Shown piece after piece: positions 23,408-29,413 of a stretch of 35,128 nt of DNA (position 1 is its first letter; each line of letters opens with the position of its first letter). Below the pieces are notes generated by a model. The model made no database searches and had not been told where the DNA came from. It saw only the letters and a list, made by a program, of their open reading frames with translations. The translations under genes and the position numbers were made by a program. Origin of the DNA: an uncultured Eubacteriales bacterium (GTDB taxonomy: Bacteria; Bacillota_I; Bacilli_A; RF39; UBA660); the NCBI GenBank assembly GCA_900320735.1, contig ONTJ01000032.1, positions 1-35,128 of the forward strand, in the 5' to 3' direction.

Positions 23408-24127
23408 TTATTCAAACATTTTTTTTATTTTTTCTAAATAATTGCCATTATCATCATGCACATAAAGTGGTGATAATATCTTAAGCCCTGGATTACCATT
23501 TTTAGTTCCTTCAATCAATATAGTATTACATTCGCTATTTAATTTAGGATATATAAATTGTAATCTTTTTGGTTCAATATTATTTTTTTTCATTTCTTCG
23601 ATTATTTCAATTAATCTTTCAGGCCTATGAACCATCGCAATAGAGCCATTATTTTTAAGTAACTTCTTTGATATTTTAAAAACATCAGATAAATTCATAT
23701 GAACTTCGTGTCTTGCAACTGTTTTTATATCACTATCATTTAATTTAGATTTATCATTTATCTTGAAATATGGTGGATTACAAGTTATTAAATCAAAAGT
23801 ATCAGTATCATATATATTAGTCACATCTTTTATATCCATATTGAGAAGTTCAATTTTACCATCTAATTTATTTATAGTTATTGATTTTTTAGCCATATCA
23901 TATATTTCTTTTTGTAATTCTACTCCTACTATTTTAGAATTTGTCTTAGTACTAAGTATTAGTGGTACTGGTGCATTTCCAGTGCACAAATCCAAAATGT
24001 TTTTAGTGTTTTTATTTATCTTAACAAAGTTAGCAAGCAGCACTGAGTCTAGTGAGAAGGCAAACCAATCTGTATTTTGTATTATCTTTAATTTTTTATA
24101 ATTTAGTAAATTATTTTCTACTTCCAT
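23408..24127 (-). CDS. trmN6: tRNA1(Val) (adenine-N6)-methyltransferase
   Basis: 239-residue class I methyltransferase of the TrmN6/YabB group. Visible are QNTDWFAFSLDSVLLANFV (substrate-side N-terminus), ILDLCTGNAPVPLIL (SAM motif I), VELQKEIYDMAKK, and the catalytic NPPYF (N6-adenine methyltransferase type). It is placed after ricT with a 10-base overlap, as yabB in B. subtilis. Target assignment comes from family and context. Confidence 0.9.
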   Translation of the reverse strand: MEVENNLLNYKKLKIIQNTDWFAFSLDSVLLANFVKINKNTKNILDLCTGNAPVPLILSTKTNSKIVGVELQKEIYDMAKKSITINKLDGKIELLNMDIKDVTNIYDTDTFDLITCNPPYFKINDKSKLNDSDIKTVARHEVHMNLSDVFKISKKLLKNNGSIAMVHRPERLIEIIEEMKKNNIEPKRLQFIYPKLNSECNTILIEGTKNGNPGLKILSPLYVHDDNGNYLEKIKKMFE

Positions 24128-24918
24128 GATTCAAATATTTCCATTATTTCTTTATCTTCGGTTTCAATTTTATATGACTTTTTAAATACATCTACAGATA
24201 TTACTTTTCCTTTTTTGTCGTTTTTTGTTATTATTTGTCCGATTGAAGGTAAATCCTTCTTTAACTTTGAGTATGATTCATCTTCGTATGATAAACAGCA
24301 AAGAAGTCTATTACAAGAACCATTTATCTTACTTGGGTTTAATGCTATATTTTGATTTTTAGCCATATTTATCGTTATATTATCAAATGTATATAGGTAT
24401 GATGAACAACAAAGTGGTCTTCCACATGGTCCTAGTCCACCTACTTCTTTAGCTTTATCTCTTGGCCCAATTTGTCTTAGTTCTATTCTTGTCTTATATA
24501 ATTTAGCCAATTCCTTAGCTAAATCTCTAAAATCTACCCTCTCATTTGACATAAACGTAAAAAACAATTGAGTTCTCTCAAAATTATAACTAACATCAAC
24601 AAGTTTCATGTCTAGTTTAAATTTATCAATTAACTCATTACATTTCTTAAATGCTATTTTTTCATCTTTGATATTATTTAGATGAATAGTATAGTCTTTC
24701 TTTGTTGATATTCTTATTACACTCTTTAGTGAAAAATGTATTTTGCTTTTTTCAATTTGAATTATATCTGTGATTACTGTACCAAATTGAAGTCCTCTTT
24801 CGGTTTCTACTATTACAGTAATATTCTTTTTAAGTTTTAAATCGTGGCAATCAAAATAATATTTCTTACCATATTTTTTAAATACTACTCCAACTACATT
24901 AACTAGTGTTTTATCCAT
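24118..24918 (-). CDS. ricT: PSP1 domain protein RicT (YaaT)
   Basis: 266 residues with the ATG at 24918, chosen because GAGGTG precedes it by four bases. PSP1 domain in the C-terminal half: LAKLYKTRIELRQIGPRDKAKEVGGLGPCGRPLCC, and CNRLLCCLSYED. The Cys cluster (GPCGRPLCC, CNRLLCC) fits the iron-sulfur binding of the RicA-RicF-RicT complex, which in B. subtilis stimulates RNase Y processing, sporulation and competence. ricA and ricF are not in this window. It starts one base before the holB stop region and runs into trmN6. Confidence 0.93.
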   Translation of the reverse strand: MDKTLVNVVGVVFKKYGKKYYFDCHDLKLKKNITVIVETERGLQFGTVITDIIQIEKSKIHFSLKSVIRISTKKDYTIHLNNIKDEKIAFKKCNELIDKFKLDMKLVDVSYNFERTQLFFTFMSNERVDFRDLAKELAKLYKTRIELRQIGPRDKAKEVGGLGPCGRPLCCSSYLYTFDNITINMAKNQNIALNPSKINGSCNRLLCCLSYEDESYSKLKKDLPSIGQIITKNDKKGKVISVDVFKKSYKIETEDKEIMEIFESWK

Positions 24919-24919
24919 A

Positions 24920-25846
24920 CTACACCTCACTTAATTCAATTATTAATTTATCAAAAAGTAATTTAGAATTCACATTTAATAATAATTGTTTTTTTATTTC
25001 CTCAATTATATTTATTTTTCTTATTAATTGATCCTCTGTATTATTATTTTTTATTTGTTCAATTTTATCTGTATAGTCATACATATAATTTAAATTTCTA
25101 GATATTTTAATATTTAATGCATCTGTATAACAGTATATTAAAATATTTAAAAATACTAAAATATCACCTGTTATTTTAAAATTATCCCATAACAATGATT
25201 TTTCATAAATTAGGGCATTTATTTTTTTTCTTTCAATTTCTTCAAGAAAATTTATTGAATTTTCTATTAGTTTACTTAATTCCTCATCATTTAATTCCTC
25301 GGATATATCTAGATATTTTTTCAATTTTTCAAATGAGTCATAATTATTTTTTATATTCTTAAAACTCAATATCTGACATCTTGATTTTATTGTTGGAATT
25401 ACCATATTCAAATTATCAGTTATTAGGATTGCTATAACATCATCATAAGGTTCCTCCAAAAATTTTAAAATTGAATTAGCGGAAGAGGAATTTAATTTAT
25501 CACAACTTTTGATTATGTAGAATATTTTATTTGCTTCAACAGGTTTATTTTTAACACTAATTTGAAGATCTATTAACTGTTCTTTTTTTATATAATTTCC
25601 ATCAGGTGATATTACCTTTAGTTCTGTATATTCATCATTATCTATCCTGCTAAATATATTCTCCAATACTTCTTTATTTTGATTGGATTTGCCTATAATT
25701 TCTTTTATAAAATCTTTAGCGAATTCATAGGCGTATTGTAAATCATCACAAGAAAATAAATATGCTTGTACTAATTTGTTATTATTTAAACTTTCTTTTA
25801 ATAATTTAATTATTACCTGTTGGTCATTTTCATATTTATCAAGCAT
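24920..25846 (-). CDS. holB: DNA polymerase III delta' subunit
   Basis: Clamp-loader delta' subunit, 308 residues with the ATG at 25846 (GAGGTGAT just upstream). Visible are the N-terminal AYLFSCDDLQYAYEFAKDFI where a Walker A would be but is not, as usual for delta', then IIKSCDKLNSSSANSILKFLEEP, ILITDNLNMVIPTIKSRCQIL (the SRC motif, arginine finger) and a helical collar domain. It is directly before ricT. The thymidylate kinase gene (tmk) that normally precedes holB is absent. Confidence 0.9.
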   Translation of the reverse strand: MLDKYENDQQVIIKLLKESLNNNKLVQAYLFSCDDLQYAYEFAKDFIKEIIGKSNQNKEVLENIFSRIDNDEYTELKVISPDGNYIKKEQLIDLQISVKNKPVEANKIFYIIKSCDKLNSSSANSILKFLEEPYDDVIAILITDNLNMVIPTIKSRCQILSFKNIKNNYDSFEKLKKYLDISEELNDEELSKLIENSINFLEEIERKKINALIYEKSLLWDNFKITGDILVFLNILIYCYTDALNIKISRNLNYMYDYTDKIEQIKNNNTEDQLIRKINIIEEIKKQLLLNVNSKLLFDKLIIELSEV

Positions 25847-25858
25847 ATCTATCACCTC

Positions 25859-26050
25859 TTATCTATAATTTACAAGATAAAAAGCCACTAAACCTAGAAA
25901 ACCACACCCATCAAATATAGTAATTATTAAAACTGTTATTATATTTATTGGTATGTTCAAATTAAAAGATTGAGTAACTATATTGTATCCATATAATATT
26001 ATAATACTTAGTATAATTTTTTTAATTAGCTTTAATATTTTATTTATCAT
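25859..26050 (-). CDS. bofA: BofA-type inhibitor of pro-sigma-K processing
   Basis: 63 residues, shorter than B. subtilis BofA (87). Two membrane segments (about residues 8-24 and 34-60). The C-terminal part NIPINIITVLIITIFDGCGFLGLVAFYLV matches BofA VPINLVTTAISGILGIPGIAALVVI in spacing and pattern. BofA holds the SpoIVFB protease inactive in the mother-cell membrane until engulfment is complete. Position after recR is the classical one. GAGGTGG precedes the ATG. A CATACTAT string preceded 14 bases earlier by TCATAAA resembles a sigma-E promoter, weakly. Confidence 0.8.
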   Translation of the reverse strand: MINKILKLIKKIILSIIILYGYNIVTQSFNLNIPINIITVLIITIFDGCGFLGLVAFYLVNYR

Positions 26051-26092
26051 ACTTGTCCACCTCTAATACATAGTATGAAGTGGTTTATTTAT

Positions 26093-26692
26093 TTATGATA
26101 ATTTATTTCTTCCTTCCATTGCCCTTGCAATTGTAAGTGGATCTAAATACTCCATATCTGCACCTACAGGTATACCTGCAGCTATTTTAGTAACAGCTAC
26201 ATTTGTCCCTTCAAGTAATTTTAATATGTATGCACTTGTTGTCTCACCTTCGATGCTAGGTGTTAATGCAAGTATTACTTCCTTTATTTTTTCTTCTTTT
26301 ATTCTTTTTATTAATTGATTTATTTTTATATCTTCAGGATTTATACCTTCCATTGGTGAAATTAATCCCTCTAAAACATGATATCTTCCATCAAATATGC
26401 TTGCTTTTTCAAATAAAATTAAATTTTTTGTGTTTTCAACAACACACAATACTTCTGAATTTCTGCTATTATCTTTGCATATTTCACAAATATCATCTTC
26501 TGTTAAATTATTACATATATTACACTTTCTTATCTTCTGTTTTACTTCTTTTATGGAACTTGAAAAACATTCTATCTGTTCTTCATCGAATTTTAATGTT
26601 GCAAATGCCAATCTCTCAGCATTTTTTTCACCTATTCCAGGTAACATCTTGTAGCATTCAATTAATTCTTGTAATGTCTTTGGATATTTCAT
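26093..26692 (-). CDS. recR: Recombination mediator protein RecR
   Basis: 199 residues, the normal length. N-terminal helix-hairpin-helix (LPGIGEKNAERLAF), a four-Cys zinc finger (CNICNNLTEDDICEIC, about residues 57-72), the Toprim domain (VLCVVEN...) and a C-terminal Walker B-like part (LALTPSIEGETTS, IAAGIPVGADMEYLDPLTIARAMEGR). It acts with RecO and RecF to load RecA at gaps. Its ATG overlaps the ybaB stop by one base (TAATG). Confidence 0.97.
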   Translation of the reverse strand: MKYPKTLQELIECYKMLPGIGEKNAERLAFATLKFDEEQIECFSSSIKEVKQKIRKCNICNNLTEDDICEICKDNSRNSEVLCVVENTKNLILFEKASIFDGRYHVLEGLISPMEGINPEDIKINQLIKRIKEEKIKEVILALTPSIEGETTSAYILKLLEGTNVAVTKIAAGIPVGADMEYLDPLTIARAMEGRNKLS

Positions 26693-26985
26693 TAGAATAA
26701 ACCTGGTATACCTGAACTGAATTTACCTAATTTTTGTTCCATTGTATCTGATGCTTGTTTTAATGCATCATTCATAGCAAGTAAAATCATATCTTGTAAT
26801 ACTTCAATATCATCTTGTGATATGTTATCACTTATTTTAACATCAAGGACTTTTTTATCGCCATTTACTGTAACCTCAACAAGTGGTTGCTTTGCAGTAA
26901 ATGTCATTTTTGATACTTCTTCTTGAGCTTTTTCCATATCTTTTTTCATTTTATTTGCCTGTTGCATAAGCATTTGTATATTCAT
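26692..26985 (-). CDS. ybaB: Nucleoid-associated protein, YbaB/EbfC family
   Basis: 97-residue DNA-binding protein that forms a tweezer-like dimer. N-terminal helix MNIQMLMQQANKMKKDMEKAQEE, central strands (VEVTVNGDKKVLDVKI), and a C-terminal helix ending MEQKLGKFSSGIPGLF, all typical. It lies between dnaX and recR as in most bacteria, with a 4-base gap to dnaX and a one-base overlap with recR. Confidence 0.95.
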   Translation of the reverse strand: MNIQMLMQQANKMKKDMEKAQEEVSKMTFTAKQPLVEVTVNGDKKVLDVKISDNISQDDIEVLQDMILLAMNDALKQASDTMEQKLGKFSSGIPGLF

Positions 26986-26989
26986 ATTA

Positions 26990-28609
26990 TTATCCTCCTA
27001 TTTCTAATAAATCTTCAAATTCATTAGATTCTTCCTTTTTTACATTTTTATTTAACTTACGTATTATATCAGATTCATCCATCATATCAATTTTTTCTTT
27101 ATTTTTAATCTTGTCAACATATATTTTCCTTATATCATTCCAATCGTCAACTAATTGAACACAAATCTTAATATCTTTTCCAAGTACCTCTGATAGTAAT
27201 TTGTCTACATCAAGTATTTCATTATATATTTCATGAAGCAAATTTTCACTTGTTGTAGTCAAAACTACACCTGTTGATGACGCTGCTTTTATTTCAAAAT
27301 CTGATAATATATTAACAATTTTGAGTTGATCTAAATTTAATATATTATCTGCCATATTTTTTATTTTAGCACTATAATTTTGTAAATCATTTTTATTTGC
27401 GCTTGATAGTATGTTATTTATTCTTATCTTCATTAATTCGTCATGTAATGTAAAATCTTCGTTCACTGATTCTATTTCTACCGGCTTTGGTTTTTTAGTA
27501 TGAATTTCTTCTTTTTTAGGTAGTTCTTCATCCTTAATAGTACAAACATTTGTTTGTATATTATTTATTAAATCATATATCTTCATTATCATGATATCAA
27601 AAAATATTCTCTTATCCTTTGAATTTTTCATATCGTTAATTGATTTATTAATCAATAATATTATTTCTAAGACCCTATCCTTACCTAAACGTGAAACCAA
27701 TGTAGAATTTTTACTTATTTGATAATTTATTAATTCATCCCTTAACAGTTTAATAAGATCCTCAGATACATAAATGAAATTTTTTCCTTCATTTTCTATA
27801 TTATCTATTAAACTAAATGTATCATTTAAATTTTTATCTATAATTTTATTAAAAATTTGATTTAGTTGTTCCATTGATATTCTTCCATTTAATAGTAGAA
27901 CATCTTCATATTTTATATTACCACCAGAGTATGCATTTAATTGATCTAATAATCCAATTGCATCTCTCAACCCACCATTTGAGTCAAGAGCAATCATTTC
28001 AAGTGATTTGTCATCTATATTGATATTTTCTTTTTCACATATATCTTTTAATCGTTTCATTATTGTATTTTTAGGAATTGGTTTGAATTCAAATGATTGG
28101 CATCTTGAAATTATCGTAAGTGGTATTTTATGTGGTTCAGTAGTTGCTAATATAAATATTACATGTTTTGGTGGTTCTTCCAATGTTTTTAATAGTGCAT
28201 TAAATGCTCCTGTTGTAAGCATATGCACCTCATCAATTATATATACCTTATATTTAGAAATTGTTGGTAGTAAAGTTACGTGATTTCTAATTTCCCTTAT
28301 TTCGTCTACACCATTATTAGATGCCGCATCCATTTCTATTATGTCTATATTTTCATTATTATTACTATTTTTGCATATTTCACATTTTTCACACGATATT
28401 CCATCTATAGAATTAGCGCAATTGATTGATTTTGCAAAAATTTTAGCAATACTTGTCTTACCTGTTCCACGAGGTCCTATAAATAAATATGCATGTGTTA
28501 ATTTGTTGTTTTTAACTATATTTTTTAATGTTGTTATTATTATTTCTTGTCCATAAACATCATCAAATGTTTTTGGTCTATATTTTCTATACAATGCCTG
28601 ATATTCCAT
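26990..28609 (-). CDS. dnaX: DNA polymerase III subunit gamma/tau
   Basis: Clamp-loader ATPase, 539 residues. Visible are ALYRKYRPKTFDDVYGQE, Walker A FIGPRGTGKTSIAK, the zinc module CANSIDGISCEKCEIC (four Cys), IIDEVHMLTTGAFNALLKTLEEPP (DEXH-type Walker B) and ISRCQSFEF (SRC). The C-terminal ~170 residues are the poorly conserved tau part. I see no programmed frameshift signal. AGGAGG lies six bases before the ATG. An extended -10 promoter at 28636-28644 drives it, with parS site 1 just upstream. Confidence 0.97.
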   Translation of the reverse strand: MEYQALYRKYRPKTFDDVYGQEIIITTLKNIVKNNKLTHAYLFIGPRGTGKTSIAKIFAKSINCANSIDGISCEKCEICKNSNNNENIDIIEMDAASNNGVDEIREIRNHVTLLPTISKYKVYIIDEVHMLTTGAFNALLKTLEEPPKHVIFILATTEPHKIPLTIISRCQSFEFKPIPKNTIMKRLKDICEKENINIDDKSLEMIALDSNGGLRDAIGLLDQLNAYSGGNIKYEDVLLLNGRISMEQLNQIFNKIIDKNLNDTFSLIDNIENEGKNFIYVSEDLIKLLRDELINYQISKNSTLVSRLGKDRVLEIILLINKSINDMKNSKDKRIFFDIMIMKIYDLINNIQTNVCTIKDEELPKKEEIHTKKPKPVEIESVNEDFTLHDELMKIRINNILSSANKNDLQNYSAKIKNMADNILNLDQLKIVNILSDFEIKAASSTGVVLTTTSENLLHEIYNEILDVDKLLSEVLGKDIKICVQLVDDWNDIRKIYVDKIKNKEKIDMMDESDIIRKLNKNVKKEESNEFEDLLEIGG

Positions 28610-28635
28610 AAAACCTCCTATATAAATTCTATTTA

Positions 28636-28644
28636 ATTATACCA
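28636..28644 (-). promoter_or_regulatory. Extended -10 promoter of dnaX-ybaB-recR
   Basis: TGGTATAAT; no good -35. The place where a -35 would lie (about 28659-28664) adjoins parS 1, so Spo0J bound there could affect this promoter. Confidence 0.55.
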
Positions 28645-28665
28645 TAAATAAGTAAAAATAAATAA

Positions 28666-28681
28666 TGTTTCACGTGAAACA
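28666..28681. promoter_or_regulatory. parS: parS site 1 (Spo0J/ParB binding)
   Basis: TGTTTCACGTGAAACA, an exact match to the Bacillota parS consensus. The symmetry continues outward into a perfect 34-bp palindrome (28657-28690). Nucleation site for ParB-CTP sliding clamps and SMC loading. Confidence 0.95.
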
Positions 28682-28703
28682 TTATTTATTATTTTGTTTT
28701 CAA

Positions 28704-28719
28704 TGTTTCACGTGAAACA
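28704..28719. promoter_or_regulatory. parS: parS site 2
   Basis: TGTTTCACGTGAAACA, exact parS; palindromic over 22 bp (28701-28722). 38 bases from site 1, centre to centre. Confidence 0.95.
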
Positions 28720-28726
28720 TTGTGCA

Positions 28727-29158
28727 TTATTTTATTTTTGATGTTTCACGTGAAACATTGGTATTTCGTTTATTTTTAAAAAAATTAGTTAATTCACTTG
28801 AAAAATTATCATTATGAATATATTTATACATTGTTTCGGACTCAGTTTCATAATTGTTTTGTTTTGTGTAATAATAAACTGTATTTATTCTTGATTTTTT
28901 AATTATTTCTTTGCACATTGAACATGGTTCTAATGTTACATATAATTCACAATCATTTAAACGCCAATTTTTTAATTTTTTTTGTGCTTTTTTTATGCAT
29001 ATTATTTCTGCATGATTTAATATATTATTTTTTTTATTTACCTTATTATATGATTTACTTATAATATTATTATTTTTAACTATAATTGCCGCAATTGGTA
29101 CTTCATTTTTTCTTATAGCCTTATTTATTAATTTATTTAATTTATTTTCAATGTCCAT
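28727..29158 (-). CDS. tadA: tRNA-specific adenosine deaminase
   Basis: Converts A34 to inosine in tRNA-Arg(ACG). 143 residues with the ATG at 29158 (GGAGG upstream). An upstream in-frame start at 29233 would run through the SRP RNA gene and is rejected. Zinc-binding and catalytic motifs: NHAEIICIKKA (His and catalytic Glu) and LEPCSMCKEII (two Cys). The last codons (Asn-Val-Ser-Arg-Glu-Thr) are encoded by parS site 3. Gene order SRP RNA-tadA-dnaX resembles B. subtilis. No terminator follows before dnaX. Confidence 0.93.
   Translation of the reverse strand: MDIENKLNKLINKAIRKNEVPIAAIIVKNNNIISKSYNKVNKKNNILNHAEIICIKKAQKKLKNWRLNDCELYVTLEPCSMCKEIIKKSRINTVYYYTKQNNYETESETMYKYIHNDNFSSELTNFFKNKRNTNVSRETSKIK
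28742..28757. promoter_or_regulatory. parS: parS site 3, inside the tadA coding end
   Basis: TGTTTCACGTGAAACA, exact parS, forming the codons for NVSRET near the TadA C-terminus. 38 bases from site 2, the same spacing as 1 to 2. Confidence 0.95.
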
Positions 29159-29169
29159 ACTTCCTCCAT

Positions 29170-29247
29170 AAAAAAAGCACACACGAAAATTGATTGTTAA
29201 GGCTGCTATATCTCTATCCTGACCTGATTCCAATATTTCCGTTGTGC
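29170..29247 (-). ncRNA. ffs: Signal recognition particle RNA (small 4.5S type)
   Basis: Domain IV is unmistakable: GGTCAGG, then stem ATA/TAT closed by a GAGA (GNRA) tetraloop, then AGCAGCC. The ends pair (GCACA with TGTGC), followed by seven U (29170-29176). The start G at 29247 is seven bases after the -10 of a good promoter. About 71-78 nt, the short form without an Alu domain, unlike the ~270 nt RNA of B. subtilis. It binds Ffh for co-translational membrane targeting. Confidence 0.92.
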
Positions 29248-29253
29248 ATATAT

Positions 29254-29282
29254 AATATACTATTTATTTTATAATTAGTCAA
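29254..29282 (-). promoter_or_regulatory. Promoter of the SRP RNA
   Basis: TTGACT (29277-29282), 17-base spacer, TATATT (29254-29259). The -35 touches parS site 4 directly. Confidence 0.8.
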
Positions 29283-29298
29283 TGTTTCACGTGAAACA
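29283..29298. promoter_or_regulatory. parS: parS site 4
   Basis: TGTTTCACGTGAAACA, exact parS, immediately upstream of the SRP RNA -35 box and about 540 bases from site 3. Confidence 0.95.
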
Positions 29299-29309
29299 TT
29301 ATAAATTAT

Positions 29310-29330
29310 TTTTGTTCGCTTTTTGTTCGT
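29310..29330. repeat. 21-bp direct repeat, copy A (left of the Noc site)
   Basis: Two TTTTGTTCG units 11 bases apart. Identical over 21 bases to copy B at 29352-29372. The two copies flank a 21-base interval that holds the Noc-binding palindrome. Function unknown. Confidence 0.85.
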
Positions 29331-29336
29331 AAAAAC

Positions 29337-29350
29337 ATTTCCCGGGAAAT
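29337..29350. promoter_or_regulatory. Noc-binding site (NBS)
   Basis: ATTTCCCGGGAAAT, exact match to the B. subtilis Noc-binding consensus. Noc is a ParB paralogue that blocks division over the nucleoid. Its presence beside parS sites implies that this organism has both Spo0J and Noc. Confidence 0.88.
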
Positions 29351-29351
29351 A

Positions 29352-29372
29352 TTTTGTTCGCTTTTTGTTCGT
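29352..29372. repeat. 21-bp direct repeat, copy B (right of the Noc site)
   Basis: Identical 21-base copy of 29310-29330, 42 bases away. GTTCG units at both sites are all in the same orientation, so they are not a LexA box (which needs inverted GAAC/GTTC). Confidence 0.85.
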
Positions 29373-29376
29373 TTTT

Positions 29377-29413
29377 AAAAAATAAAAGTTATTGAATTAC
29401 TCTTCAATAACTT
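29377..29413 (-). terminator. Terminator of the recF-gyrB-gyrA operon
   Basis: Perfect 11-bp stem AAGTTATTGAA/TTCAATAACTT (29386-29396 with 29403-29413), 6-base loop containing the gyrA stop codon, followed by U-rich sequence. Confidence 0.85.

Noticed and set aside
27001-27600. Programmed frameshift in dnaX
   Set aside because: I saw no slippery A-run followed by a stable hairpin like that in E. coli; the frame runs through as one tau-length product.
27683-27700. Half-parS-like sequence in dnaX (AAACGTGAAACC)
   Set aside because: Only the right half matches; the left half does not, so it is not palindromic.
29159-29233. N-terminal extension of tadA upstream of 29158
   Set aside because: It is the SRP RNA read as protein; the ribosome binding site and conserved domain begin at 29158.
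29310-29372. LexA/SOS box around the GTTCG units
   Set aside because: All GTTCG units point the same way; a Bacillota LexA site needs inverted CGAAC-N4-GTTCG.
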